Below, piece after piece: positions 25,363 to 34,445 of a stretch of 64,000 bases of DNA. Both the position numbers and the translations under genes were made by a program. The DNA comes from Pseudaquabacterium terrae (GTDB taxonomy: Bacteria > Pseudomonadota > Gammaproteobacteria > Burkholderiales > Burkholderiaceae_C), in the NCBI RefSeq assembly GCF_013266755.1, contig NZ_JABRWJ010000018.1, positions 1 through 64,000 of the forward strand, given 5' to 3'. Under the pieces are notes generated by a model. The model saw only the letters and a list, made by a program, of their open reading frames with translations. It made no database searches and was not told the DNA's origin. Numbering within the stretch: position 1 is the stretch's first letter; every line of letters begins with the position of its first letter.

Positions 25363-26004
25363 ATGTCCTACGTCCTCGATGCCCTGCGCCGCGCCGATGC
25401 CGAACGCCAGCGCGGCGCGCTGCCCGGGCTGCAAAGCCAGCCGCTGGCGCCGGCCGATGCCGCCGCGGCACGCCCGACCGGGCGCCGGATGGTGCTCGGC
25501 GCTGCGGCGCTCGGCCTGCTGGTGATCGGTGCCGGCGCGGCCTGGTGGGCGCTGCTGCCGCAGCCGCCAGCGCCGACCGTGCCGGTGGCCGCGGCGCCGG
25601 CCCTCGTCACGCCCACGCCGGCCCCAGCGCGGCCGGCATCGGTCGCCCCCTCGCCCGCGCTGCCCTTGCCACTGCCGGTCGCGCCGCCAGCCGCGAAGGC
25701 CGAACCGGCCTATCTCCCGAAGTCAGCGGCCAGCGCGGCCGCACCCGCGCCACCCGCAACGCCCGCGCCGCCCGAGCGCCTGCCGACACTCGCCGAGCTG
25801 CCCGAAGCCGTGCGCCGCACGCTGCCCACGCTGCAAGCCGGCGGCGCGATGGATTCGCCGCAAGCCTCGGCACGGCTGTTGATCCTCAACGGCCAGCCGT
25901 TCCGCGAAGGCGACCAGCTGGCGCCCGGCCTGACGCTGCAGACGATCCGCCTGCGCAGCGCCGTGCTCGACTACCGCGGCACCCGCTTCGAACTGAAGTA
26001 CTGA
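25363..26004 (+). CDS. gspB: GspB-like type II secretion assembly protein
   Basis: 213 aa. MSYVLDALRRADAERQRG is the characteristic cytoplasmic start of GspB/ExeB proteins; TM ~44-64 (VLGAAALGLLVIGAGAAWW); a long Pro/Ala-rich periplasmic spacer ~66-145; and a C-terminal domain (LLILNGQPFREGDQLAPGLTL) like the PulB/GspC homology region. Works with the GspA ATPase in placing the secretin. The rest of the type II secretion operon is not in this window. Confidence 0.87.
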   Translation: MSYVLDALRRADAERQRGALPGLQSQPLAPADAAAARPTGRRMVLGAAALGLLVIGAGAAWWALLPQPPAPTVPVAAAPALVTPTPAPARPASVAPSPALPLPLPVAPPAAKAEPAYLPKSAASAAAPAPPATPAPPERLPTLAELPEAVRRTLPTLQAGGAMDSPQASARLLILNGQPFREGDQLAPGLTLQTIRLRSAVLDYRGTRFELKY

Positions 26005-26013
26005 GCGACCGAC

Positions 26014-27195
26014 CTACCAGCGATCCGAGCGGATCTGCGGCAGCCACGCACCATCCTTCAGCAGGTACACCGCCACCGCCGAATAACGCTGCTCGCCATC
26101 GGCCGCGAAGCGCATCGAGCCGGTGACCGGCGCGTGGCCGTCGAAGGACGGGTTCTTCAGCCGCTCCAGCAGCTTCTTGCGGTCGGCGGTGTCGTTGCGC
26201 GCCATCGCGTCGGCGACCAGGTGCACCGCGTCGTAGGCGTAGTGCGCGCCGTAGATCGGATCGCCCTTGAAGCGGGTGCGGAAGCCATCGAGGAAGGGTT
26301 TGCCGTTCGGGAACTCGCGCGCCTCGACGATCGGCGACGTGGCATAGACGCCGGCGATCAGCGGCGCCACCTTGTTGAGCTTGTCGGTCTTGATCGTGTC
26401 GCCGCCGAGGATGCGCAGCCGCGTCAGCCCCGCCGCCGCAGCCTGCTTGATCAGCGCCTCGACCTGGAAGTCGCCCAGCGTCGTCACCAGCACGTCGGTC
26501 TTGGTCTTGGCGAGCTCGGCGATCAGCGGCGCGAAGTCGGTGCGCTTGTCGTCGAGCGACTGGCGCAGCGTGACCTCGCGCTGCTGTTGCTTGATCGCGC
26601 CGGCGGCGTCGTCGGCCAGGCCCTTGCCGTAGGGCGTGCTGTCGTCGACCACCGCGAAGCGCTGTGCGCCGGCCAGCTGCGCGGCGTAGGAGCCCATCGC
26701 CTTGGCCTGCAGGTTGTCGTTGGCCACCAGGCGCAGCGTGGTGGCCAGATCCTGCTGCGTGTAGCTCGGCTTGGTGGAGATGGCCAGCTGCGGCACGTTG
26801 GCCTTGGCGTAGATCGGCGCGGCGGCGATGCTGACGCCGGAATTCAGGTGCGCGATCGCGACCGTGATGCCGGCATCGACCAGCGTCTGCGCCGCTGCTT
26901 CGCCGGTCTTGGCATCGGCCTTGTCGTCGGCGGTGACGATCTCCAGCTTCGCGCGGCCCGAGCCCAGGCGCACGCCGCCCTTGGCGTTGATCTCGTCGAC
27001 GGCCATCTTGGCGCCGTTGACCATGTCCTGGCCCAGTGTCGCCAGGTTGCCCGACAAGGGCTGGCTGACGCCGATCTTGATGACCTCGGGCTCGCCGCTG
27101 CAGCCGGCCAGCGCCAGCATGGCAGCCACTGCACCCGCGCCGATCAATCGCCGCTGCCCATTCATCCTGCCGCCCTTGCGCTGAAAACCAGCCAT
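26014..27195 (-). CDS. LivK-type branched-chain amino acid ABC transporter substrate-binding lipoprotein
   Basis: 393 aa from ATG 27195, chosen because ACGAGGA precedes it by seven bases. Signal sequence ends in a lipobox LAGC, so the protein is a lipoprotein. The mature region (VIKIGVSQPLSGNLATLGQDMVNGAKMAVDEIN) is classic periplasmic-binding-protein type 1. Other landmarks: FAVVDDSTPYGKGLA and HYAYDAVHLVADAM. No LivHMGF genes lie near, so it is an orphan binding protein or works in trans. It is divergent from the DctB-like kinase gene with a 135-base gap; it could be its regulon member, but no good sigma54 site is seen there. Confidence 0.9.
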   Translation of the reverse strand: MAGFQRKGGRMNGQRRLIGAGAVAAMLALAGCSGEPEVIKIGVSQPLSGNLATLGQDMVNGAKMAVDEINAKGGVRLGSGRAKLEIVTADDKADAKTGEAAAQTLVDAGITVAIAHLNSGVSIAAAPIYAKANVPQLAISTKPSYTQQDLATTLRLVANDNLQAKAMGSYAAQLAGAQRFAVVDDSTPYGKGLADDAAGAIKQQQREVTLRQSLDDKRTDFAPLIAELAKTKTDVLVTTLGDFQVEALIKQAAAAGLTRLRILGGDTIKTDKLNKVAPLIAGVYATSPIVEAREFPNGKPFLDGFRTRFKGDPIYGAHYAYDAVHLVADAMARNDTADRKKLLERLKNPSFDGHAPVTGSMRFAADGEQRYSAVAVYLLKDGAWLPQIRSDRW

Positions 27196-27330
27196 CGTGT
27201 GATCCTCGTGAAACGCGGCTCCCAAAACGCCGCGCGCGGATTCTGGCGAGCACTTCGCCGCTGCGGGTCGGGACTTGCCCGCGTGCCGGCTGAATTCGGT
27301 GAGCTTGCACAGTTGGTGTAGCGTGCGCGC

Positions 27331-29160
27331 GTGATTTCTTCAGCAACTGCCCCGGCGAAACCGAGAGTCCGCGTGTTCGCGGTCGCCGGCGCCTGGCTGC
27401 TGGCCGTCGCGCTGGCCTGCGCCGCGGCCTACCACTTCAGCGCTGAACGCGCCGGCGCGGCGCTGCGTGCGAAGGCCGAACGCCATGCCGCGGCGCTGGC
27501 GCTGGACCTGAACGGCGCCCTCGAGAAGGTCGAGACGCTGCCCTTCGTGATTTCCCTGCAGGCCCAGGTGCAGCAGGGCCTGCAGCATCCCGGCGACGCC
27601 GCGCGCATCGACGCGCTGAACCACTACCTGGCCGAGGTGCAGCAGCGCGCGCAGGTCGCCGCCGCCTACGTCATCGACCACAACGGCCTGACGATCGCCG
27701 CCAGCAACTGGCAGGACGTGCAGACCTTCGTCGGCAACAACTACGGCTTCCGCCCGTATGCGCGCGCCGCGCTGGCCGGCGACGTTGGCCGCTTCTACGC
27801 CATCGGCACGACGACCTCGCTGCCCGGCTACTTCCTCGCCCACCCGGTGGCCGACCCCGGCGGCTCCCACGGCCGGCCGCTCGGCGCGGTGGTGCTGAAG
27901 ATCAGCCTCGATGCCTTCGAGCGCAGCTGGGCCGGCGGCGACGAGCGGGCGGCGCTGGTCGACCGCAACGGCGTGCTGTTCCTCGCCAGCCAGCCGGACT
28001 GGAAATACCGCAGCCTGAAACCGCTGGACGACGCGGCGCGGCGCGAGATCGCCGCGTCGCAGCAATACACCGGCCGGCGCATCGATCCGCTGCCCGCGGC
28101 CGCGGCCGCGCTGCCGGTGGTCGAGCAGCCGGTCGGCCCGCTGGGCTGGCGGCTGATGCTGTTCGTCGACCCCGCGCCGGCGCGCCAGGCCGCGCGCGCG
28201 ATGGCCTTCGGCACCGCGCTGCTGCTGCTGGCCGCGGCGCTGGGCGCGCACGCCTGGTCGCAGCGGCGCGCGCATGCGCGATCGCTGGATGCGGCGCGCG
28301 CGGCGCTGAGCGAGGCCTCGACCCAGCTCGAGCAGCGCATTGCCGAGCGCACCGCCGAGCTGGTGCGCGCCAACCGCGACCTGGCCGAGCGCTACCGCGA
28401 GCTGCAGCAGGCCGAGCAGCTGCTGCGCGAGACGCAGAACGAGCTGGTGCAGGCCGGCAAGCTCGGCATGCTGGGCCAGATGGCCGCCGGCATGACGCAC
28501 GAGCTGAACCAGCCCCTGACGGCGGTCAAGGCCTTCGCCGACAACGCCGTCGCCTTCCTCGACCACGGCGACCCCGACAGCGTGCGCGAGAACCTGCAGC
28601 ACATCAGCGATGCGTGCAGCCGCATGGGCCGGCTGATCGGGCAGCTGAAGGGCTTCGCGCGCAAGAGCGAGGACCTGGTCGGCCCGGTCGACCTGGCAGC
28701 GTCGATCCGCAATGCCGCGCTGCTGCTGGAAGCCGATTACCGCCAGCACGGCGCCGCGCTGTCGATCACCGCACTGCCCTCGGCGCGCGTGATGGGCGAC
28801 AGCCTGCGCATCGAACAGGTGCTGGTGAACCTGATGAAGAACGCGCTCGACGCGGTGGCCGGCGCCGACGAGCGCAGCGTGCACCTGGTGCTGGCGCGCG
28901 ACGGCGACGACGCCGTGGTGACGATCAGCGACAGCGGCCCCGGCCTGGCGCCGCAGGCGCGCGCGCGGCTCTTCGAGCCCTTCTTCACCACCAAACCCTC
29001 GGGCCAGGGCCTCGGCCTCGGGCTGGCGATCTCGTCGTCGATCGTGCAGGCGATGGGCGGGCAGCTGGCGGCAACTGACCCGCCCGGCGGCCGCGGCGTG
29101 GGCGGCGCGCAATTCGTGCTGCGGCTGCCGCTGCTCGACACGGAAGAGGAGACCGCCTGA
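27331..29160 (+). CDS. DctB-like membrane sensor histidine kinase
   Basis: 609 aa, GTG start. TM ~14-35, periplasmic double-Cache-type sensor ~40-285 (AAYVIDHNGLTIAASNW, NYGFRPYARAAL, FLAHPV), TM ~290-310, coiled coil ~318-375, then the kinase core: phospho-acceptor His390 in AGMTHELNQPL, N box NLMKNALDAV, G1 DSGPGL, F box FEPFFTTK, G2 GLGLGLAIS. The RPYARAAL pattern is that of C4-dicarboxylate sensors of the DctB family. Its stop overlaps the DctD-like gene by one base. No dctA or dctPQM genes are present here, so its target is elsewhere or its ligand differs. Confidence 0.92.
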   Translation: MISSATAPAKPRVRVFAVAGAWLLAVALACAAAYHFSAERAGAALRAKAERHAAALALDLNGALEKVETLPFVISLQAQVQQGLQHPGDAARIDALNHYLAEVQQRAQVAAAYVIDHNGLTIAASNWQDVQTFVGNNYGFRPYARAALAGDVGRFYAIGTTTSLPGYFLAHPVADPGGSHGRPLGAVVLKISLDAFERSWAGGDERAALVDRNGVLFLASQPDWKYRSLKPLDDAARREIAASQQYTGRRIDPLPAAAAALPVVEQPVGPLGWRLMLFVDPAPARQAARAMAFGTALLLLAAALGAHAWSQRRAHARSLDAARAALSEASTQLEQRIAERTAELVRANRDLAERYRELQQAEQLLRETQNELVQAGKLGMLGQMAAGMTHELNQPLTAVKAFADNAVAFLDHGDPDSVRENLQHISDACSRMGRLIGQLKGFARKSEDLVGPVDLAASIRNAALLLEADYRQHGAALSITALPSARVMGDSLRIEQVLVNLMKNALDAVAGADERSVHLVLARDGDDAVVTISDSGPGLAPQARARLFEPFFTTKPSGQGLGLGLAISSSIVQAMGGQLAATDPPGGRGVGGAQFVLRLPLLDTEEETA

Positions 29161-30464
29161 TGCCCGGCGTGCTGCTGATCGAGGATGAAGCCAGCGTGCG
29201 GCTGGCGACGGTGCAATCGCTGAAGCTGGCGCAGCTGCCGGTCAACGCGGTCGAGACGATGGAAGAAGCGCTCGACCAGCTGACGCCCGAGTTCGATGGC
29301 GTCGTGGTCAGCGACGTGCGCCTGCCCGGCCGATCCGGGCTCGAGCTGCTGGCCGAGGCGCAGCGCATCGACCGCGAGCTGCCGGTGATCCTCGTCACCG
29401 GGCATGGCGACGTGGCGATGGCGGTGCAGGCGATGCGCGACGGCGCCTACGACTTCGTCGAGAAACCGTTCCGGCCCGACCACCTGGTGGCGGTGGTGAA
29501 GCGCGCGCTCGACAAGCGCCGGCTGGTGCTGGAGAACCGGCGGCTGCAGGACCGTGTTCGCAGTGGCGAGGAAGTGCACCTGCTGCTTGGCGAAGGCGTG
29601 GCCATGCAGCGGCTGCGGCAGTTCGTCGCGACGATCGGCCCGAGCGGCGCCGACGTGTTGATCAACGGCGAGACCGGCACCGGCAAGGAGGTGCTGGCGC
29701 GGGCGTTGCACGCGGGAAGTTCGGGCCCCTTCGTCGCGATCAATTGCGCGGCGCTGCCCGAGACGATGTTCGAGAGCGAGATGTTCGGCCACGAGGCCGG
29801 CGCCTTCACCGGCGCGCAAAAGCGGCGCATCGGGAAGTTCGAATACGCCCGTGGCGGCACGGTGTTTCTCGACGAGCTGGAATCGATGCCGCTGGCGTTG
29901 CAGGCCAAGCTGCTGCGGGTGCTGCAGGAGCGCTGTGTCGAGCGGCTGGGTGGCAATGCCTCGGTGCCGATCGACTGCCGCGTCGTCTGCGCGAGCAAGG
30001 CGGATCTGGCCGAGATGTCGGCGCAGGGGCGGTTTCGGGCCGATCTGTACTACCGCATCGCCACCGTCAACGTCGACCTGCCGCCGCTGCGCTCGCATGC
30101 GGAGGACATTCCGCTGCTGCTCGCGCACTTCGTGCAGCAGGCGTGCCGGCGCTACCAGCGGCCGGTGCCGGATTGGACCGCGCAGCAGATGGACGAGTGG
30201 CGTGCGCGGGCATGGCCGGGGAATGTGCGGGAGTTGAAGGCGTTTGCGGAGCGGCTTGTCTTGGGTGTGGCCGGTGCCGATGCTGCGCCCGCGGATGGCA
30301 GCGCGCTGCCACTGCCGAAGCGATTGGAGCTGATCGAGAAGCGGTTGCTGCGGGAGGCGCTGGCGGCGGCCGATGGGCAGGTGGCGCTGGCGGCGGAGCG
30401 GTTGGGGATTCCGAAGAAGACGCTGTATGACAAGTTGAAGAGGTTTGAGATTGAGGGGCGATAG
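29160..30464 (+). CDS. DctD-like sigma54-dependent response regulator
   Basis: 434 aa. Receiver domain 1-120 with phospho-acceptor Asp52 (VVVSDVRLPG), AAA+ domain ~145-370 with Walker A GETGTGKE, an intact GAFTGA loop, Walker B FLDELESM, and a C-terminal Fis-type helix-turn-helix (AAERLGIPKKTLYDKLKRF). Partner of the kinase encoded just upstream (ATGs and stops overlap as TGATG). Phosphorylation should switch on RpoN promoters, in the known cases those of dicarboxylate uptake genes. Codon usage near the 3' end is somewhat less G/C-rich, where the accessory stretch begins. Confidence 0.93.
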   Translation: MPGVLLIEDEASVRLATVQSLKLAQLPVNAVETMEEALDQLTPEFDGVVVSDVRLPGRSGLELLAEAQRIDRELPVILVTGHGDVAMAVQAMRDGAYDFVEKPFRPDHLVAVVKRALDKRRLVLENRRLQDRVRSGEEVHLLLGEGVAMQRLRQFVATIGPSGADVLINGETGTGKEVLARALHAGSSGPFVAINCAALPETMFESEMFGHEAGAFTGAQKRRIGKFEYARGGTVFLDELESMPLALQAKLLRVLQERCVERLGGNASVPIDCRVVCASKADLAEMSAQGRFRADLYYRIATVNVDLPPLRSHAEDIPLLLAHFVQQACRRYQRPVPDWTAQQMDEWRARAWPGNVRELKAFAERLVLGVAGADAAPADGSALPLPKRLELIEKRLLREALAAADGQVALAAERLGIPKKTLYDKLKRFEIEGR

Positions 30465-30605
30465 TGTGAGGACTCCATGCAGCACTTCGTTGCGCAATAC
30501 AGCATCGCGATTCAGACGCTCGGATCCGCACTGCTTGCGCTCGGACCGAGCCGGGCTGCGAAGAAGGCGGCCCCTTTACCTCAAACGCCTACCGTCAAGA
30601 AGACC

Positions 30606-31049
30606 ATGCGCCTCGCCCTGCAGTTCGCACTTCTCCCTTTCCTGATTGCCGCCTCCGGCTGCACTACTCCGCCAGAGCAGTACATCATTGTCAACACAGG
30701 TTCACCCGCACTCAGAACGCAGGGCGAAGCAGAAGCGGAATTCTTGATCAATGGCCTCTTCGGAAATCGCTGGAGTCAATACGATACGCGTCCCAAGATT
30801 CTTTACGCTGAGCTCCCCAAGTATCCAATCGCAGCGCGGCGTGCAGGAGCTGAAGGCCCCGTCGAATGCATCGTTACCATTGCGCCTTCAGGGAAGGTTT
30901 CGGAAGTCAAGGTCGTCCGCTCTCCGCATCCGTTTCTGACCGAAGAGGTTCAACGGGCCGCTCGAACATGGGAGTTCGAACCCATCCTCAAGAATGCGAT
31001 CCCGGTGGAAGTGAAGGTGCCGTTTCGGTACATCTACCGTCTGCAGTGA
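30606..31049 (+). CDS. Lipoprotein with TonB C-terminal domain
   Basis: 147 aa from ATG 30606. Signal peptide ends in lipobox IAASGC (Cys19). The C-terminal ~80 residues (YPIAARRAGAEGPVECIVTIAP, VRSPHPFLTEEVQRAARTWEFEP) are the TonB_C fold. There is no N-terminal TM anchor or proline-rich spacer as in true TonB, so this is a TonB-domain lipoprotein, possibly peptidoglycan- or barrel-binding, rather than an energy transducer. It opens the lower-G+C gene run. Confidence 0.8.
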   Translation: MRLALQFALLPFLIAASGCTTPPEQYIIVNTGSPALRTQGEAEAEFLINGLFGNRWSQYDTRPKILYAELPKYPIAARRAGAEGPVECIVTIAPSGKVSEVKVVRSPHPFLTEEVQRAARTWEFEPILKNAIPVEVKVPFRYIYRLQ

Positions 31050-31140
31050 TTGACGGCCGACCGCTCCATCGGGACGACTTTCCTCGAGCTCCTCCTGTGG
31101 AACATGCCGAACGTCAGCCGGCACTTGGACCTCCTGTATC

Positions 31141-32238
31141 GTGCTAAAGCTACTTCGCTCGCTGGTCACTCCGAAACCGTCTGCTGAGGTCGGGGCAGCA
31201 CCGGCGCTCTCGCCGCCACCCGTCGCGATCTCGGCGGAAGGGTCGCATGACTTCGGCGTCACCGAAAACCTGGTCGACGCGAATGGTCTGCCTCTGCTTG
31301 ACTGGAACGCCGCCCAGCAGTGGGTAGATGGCATCACCGACGCAGCCGTACAGGCTCGCGCCTGGTCCGATTGCGAGCGTGCATGGCTCGAGCATTTGCG
31401 CGCTGCGCTTGGGCCCGCCTATCGGCTGCGCGAGCAGGGTAACGCGATGCTCCTCTCGACACTGCAGAACAATGTCGCCGAGGCCACGCTCACGTTCGTC
31501 AACAAGACCCTTCAGCGGGTCGTGCGCATCCTCGATGGCGTCGCGAATGTGCCGGAGTGGGGTCACGACATCCTTGTCGTATTCGACGATGACGACACCT
31601 ACTACAGGTATGTCGCCCACTACTACCCACAGACTGGAGAATTCGCCGGCAGCGGGGGCATGTACATCAACGCCGGCTGCGGCCACTTCGCGACCGTAAA
31701 GGCAGACCTGCGGTCCATCGAGCCAGTCATCGCGCATGAGTTGACGCATGCATGTCTGAGCCACCTACCCATCCCTGTGTGGTTGAACGAGGGCATTGCC
31801 GTCAACACCGAGCATCGGCTTTGCCCGCCGAGTTTCGCTGTTTCAACGCCACAGCAAATGCATGCGCGGCATCGCGGGTTCTGGGGGCCAACGCAGATCC
31901 AGCAGTTCTGGTCCGGCGAGTCCTTCCTGCGCTCGGATGAAGGCAACGAACTCTCCTACGATCTGGCAAGGATCATCGTTTTTCAGTTGAGTGCCACATG
32001 GGATCGCTTTCGTCCCTTTGTGCTCTCGGCCACCGTCGAGGATGGCGGTGCGTCAGCAGCATCCGAGCATTTGGGGGTGCACCTCGGCGAAGTCGCGTCC
32101 GCTCTGTTGGGACTTGAGCCCTCCCCTCAGTGGGCACCAAACCCGGCCGCATGGAGCGGCTACGGGCCGAACAAGACGCCTTTCGCGGCCCTGGTCGAGG
32201 CGGCGATCAACAGGGATGCACTGATGCTGTTTCGCTAG
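31141..32238 (+). CDS. Gluzincin-like zinc metallopeptidase-type protein
   Basis: 365 aa, GTG start. HELTH at 199-203 followed by LNEGIA (Glu217) gives HExxH-x13-E, the zinc ligands and catalytic Glu of a gluzincin, like peptidase_MA-type proteins. Flanks: YINAGCGHFATV and IEPVIAHELTHACLSHLPIPVWLNEG. There is no signal peptide or TM helix, so it is probably cytoplasmic. The N-terminal ~150 residues are not recognised. Function unknown; located 18 bases before a GNAT gene. Confidence 0.7.
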   Translation: MLKLLRSLVTPKPSAEVGAAPALSPPPVAISAEGSHDFGVTENLVDANGLPLLDWNAAQQWVDGITDAAVQARAWSDCERAWLEHLRAALGPAYRLREQGNAMLLSTLQNNVAEATLTFVNKTLQRVVRILDGVANVPEWGHDILVVFDDDDTYYRYVAHYYPQTGEFAGSGGMYINAGCGHFATVKADLRSIEPVIAHELTHACLSHLPIPVWLNEGIAVNTEHRLCPPSFAVSTPQQMHARHRGFWGPTQIQQFWSGESFLRSDEGNELSYDLARIIVFQLSATWDRFRPFVLSATVEDGGASAASEHLGVHLGEVASALLGLEPSPQWAPNPAAWSGYGPNKTPFAALVEAAINRDALMLFR

Positions 32239-32256
32239 GATGCAGGCGTCTTGCGC

Positions 32257-32856
32257 ATGTCCAAAGAGCTTCCCTCTTCGTCGATCCCGGGTCTTCGCGC
32301 GATCGAACTGACGCCCGATCGGGAGTCGGACCTGCAGCGTTTCTTCGAGGCCAACCCGGCGTACTTCCTCGCCGTCAATGGCCAGCCCGCCAGTCCGAAC
32401 GAAGCGCATGAAGAAATCCACGGCCAGGTGCCCACCGGTTGGAGCTTCACGAAGAAATGGCTCATCGGCTACCTCGATGCGCAGGACTCGCTGGTCGCAA
32501 TGGCGAATGTCATTTCCGACCTGCTCGCCCCGCGCGTCTGGCACATCGGCCTCTTCCTCGTTGCCACGTCGCGCCACGGAAACGGCGATGCGCAGGTGCT
32601 CTATCGGGATCTCGAGACCTGGGCCGCGTCCAATGGCGCCCACTGGCTACGGCTGGGGGTCGTGCAAGGCAACGCGCGAGCCGAGCGCTTCTGGAAGTCG
32701 CTGGGCTATGTGCAGACGAGAACGCGTGAAGATGTCGACATGGGCGCGCTGACCAATACACTTCGCGTCATGTTCAAGCCGCTTGCAGGCGGCACGTTGG
32801 AGCAGTACCTTGCGCTCGTCCCGCGTGATCGGCCCGAGCTTCCGAATGCGCACTGA
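32257..32856 (+). CDS. GNAT-family N-acetyltransferase
   Basis: 199 aa from ATG 32257. GNAT core: WHIGLFLVATSRHGNGDAQVLYRDLE (acetyl-CoA-binding loop in place of the usual RxxGxG/A) and WLRLGVVQGNARAERFWKSLGY (late strand and helix). Substrate unknown. First of four GNAT genes in 2.7 kb. Confidence 0.85.
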   Translation: MSKELPSSSIPGLRAIELTPDRESDLQRFFEANPAYFLAVNGQPASPNEAHEEIHGQVPTGWSFTKKWLIGYLDAQDSLVAMANVISDLLAPRVWHIGLFLVATSRHGNGDAQVLYRDLETWAASNGAHWLRLGVVQGNARAERFWKSLGYVQTRTREDVDMGALTNTLRVMFKPLAGGTLEQYLALVPRDRPELPNAH

Positions 32857-32978
32857 CCACCATGCGTCGTCGGGCAGAAACTGCGCAACCTGGATGTCGC
32901 CTTGCACGAGGACCGCCTCAGAATCGCCCTGCCTTGGCGTCGAGGCGACAGGTATGTCGAGTTCGTCAGGAGTGCCCC

Positions 32979-33392
32979 ATGATGAAGAAGACGCTGATGT
33001 ACGTGGCCAACCGGATCTGGCTGATCCTCGGGATCTATGCCGCAAGCCTGCTGGCCGGTGCTGCCACGTTCGCCCTGCTGGAAGGAAAGAGCTTCGGTGA
33101 CGGGCTCTGGTGGGCGACCGTCACCGCACTGACGATCGGCTATGGCGACCTGACGCCCGTCACCCCGGCCGGCCGTGTCGCCGGCATCTTCTTCGGGCAC
33201 TTCTGGATCTTCATGGTCATTCCGATGATCATCGCGAACATCATCCTGCATCTGGTCGAGGACCAGAACCAGTTCACCGACGAGGAACAGAAGGAACTGA
33301 TGCAGCGGCTCAGGAATGTGGAAGCGCTGCTGAATACAGGCCCCGCGGCAGCGCGGCGCGATGATGCCTCGCTGGGTCGAGGGGACGCATGA
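32979..33392 (+). CDS. Two-TM potassium channel (Ion_trans_2)
   Basis: 137 aa from ATG 32979, AGGAG eight bases upstream. TM1 ~12-33, pore helix and selectivity filter TIGYGDLTP at 52-60, TM2 ~64-90 (GRVAGIFFGHFWIFMVIPMIIANIILHL), then a short acidic cytoplasmic helix. TxGYGD identifies a K+ channel subunit; four would form one pore. There is no RCK or cyclic-nucleotide domain, so gating is by an unknown cue. Start of the next GNAT gene overlaps its stop by 4 bases. Confidence 0.9.
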   Translation: MMKKTLMYVANRIWLILGIYAASLLAGAATFALLEGKSFGDGLWWATVTALTIGYGDLTPVTPAGRVAGIFFGHFWIFMVIPMIIANIILHLVEDQNQFTDEEQKELMQRLRNVEALLNTGPAAARRDDASLGRGDA

Positions 33393-33874
33393 CCACGCTG
33401 GTACCGATGACCGCGGCGGAGTTCGAACGCTACCTGGAGGTGGCGATAGCGGAGTTCGCGCGCGACAAGGTGGCATCCGGCCAGTGGACTGAAGCGTCGG
33501 CACTGGAGTTGTCGCGCCGGGACTATGCAGAGTTGCTTCCGCAAGGAGTCTCCACGCCGGGCAACTTCATCTACACGATTCGTGATGACACAGCGCAGGA
33601 AACCGTCGGGATGATCTGGTTCGCCGTTCAGGAGCGCGGAGGCCAGCAGGTCGCCTATGTCTACGACGTTGCTGTCGACGCCGAACATCAGCGCAAGGGG
33701 CATGCAAGCCGCGCGTTCCTTGCACTGGAGCACGAGGTCCGCAAGCAGGGCCTTGCTGGAATCGCCTTGCATGTCTTCGGTCACAACCGCGGAGCGCTCG
33801 CCCTGTATGAACGGCTCGGCTACGTTCCGACCAACATCAACATGTTCAAGCCGGTCGGGAATGCGGGTGTCTGA
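33389..33874 (+). CDS. GNAT-family N-acetyltransferase
   Basis: 161 aa. Clear GNAT motif A: VYDVAVDAEHQRKGHASRAFLALE (QRKGHA pyrophosphate loop), and motif B: IALHVFGHNRGALALYERLGY. Start overlaps the K+ channel stop as ATGA, so translation is coupled. Substrate unknown. Confidence 0.9.
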   Translation: MTTLVPMTAAEFERYLEVAIAEFARDKVASGQWTEASALELSRRDYAELLPQGVSTPGNFIYTIRDDTAQETVGMIWFAVQERGGQQVAYVYDVAVDAEHQRKGHASRAFLALEHEVRKQGLAGIALHVFGHNRGALALYERLGYVPTNINMFKPVGNAGV

Positions 33875-34415
33875 TCGGCCACGCCTCGAGACAGCGTCGT
33901 TGGTGCTGCGCGCATTCGCACCCAGCGATGCCCCGAGGATCTTCGCACTGAGTCAAGAAGACGGCATGAGGAAATGGCTGTCGAACCAGGTCTATCGAGA
34001 TGAAGCCCACGCCGCGTCAGTGCTCGCATTTCTTGCAGCGCAGTACCGTGCCGATATCGACCTCGAGGCGTCGCCCTATGTGCTGGGCATCGAACTGAAG
34101 ACCACCGGCGAGTTGGTCGGGCACGTCGGACTCAGCCCGCTGCGCGGCGAGGTCGAAATCGGCTTCGCCGTTGCGCAGGCGCACCAGCGCAAGGGCATCG
34201 CCACCGCGGCCGTGCGCGCGCTGTGCGAATGGGCGGCCGAGAAGGCCCCGACCACGCGTATCCTCGGAATCGCCGCACGACAGAACAGCGCTTCTCAGCG
34301 CGTTCTCGTGCGAGCGGGCTTCCAGCGTCAGGCAGAGACCGAGATGCTCTTTCAGGGCATTGAACAGCCGGTCATGGTCTTTGCCTACGCACCGCAGAGA
34401 CAGTCCGACCAATGA
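33861..34415 (+). CDS. GNAT-family N-acetyltransferase (RimJ/RimL-like)
   Basis: 184 aa from ATG 33861; GTG 33867 is possible. PRLETASLVLRAFAPSDAPRIFALSQEDGMRKW is the usual opening of RimJ/RimL-type acetyltransferases; motif A reads EVEIGFAVAQAHQRKGIATAAVRALCEWA, with the QRKGIA loop; the C-terminal NSASQRVLVRAGFQRQAE completes the fold. It overlaps the previous GNAT gene by 14 bases. Could modify a protein N-terminus or a small molecule. Confidence 0.88.
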   Translation: MRVSDRPRLETASLVLRAFAPSDAPRIFALSQEDGMRKWLSNQVYRDEAHAASVLAFLAAQYRADIDLEASPYVLGIELKTTGELVGHVGLSPLRGEVEIGFAVAQAHQRKGIATAAVRALCEWAAEKAPTTRILGIAARQNSASQRVLVRAGFQRQAETEMLFQGIEQPVMVFAYAPQRQSDQ

Positions 34416-34445
34416 GCACCTTCACCTCCTGACGAGCGAGCAGCG

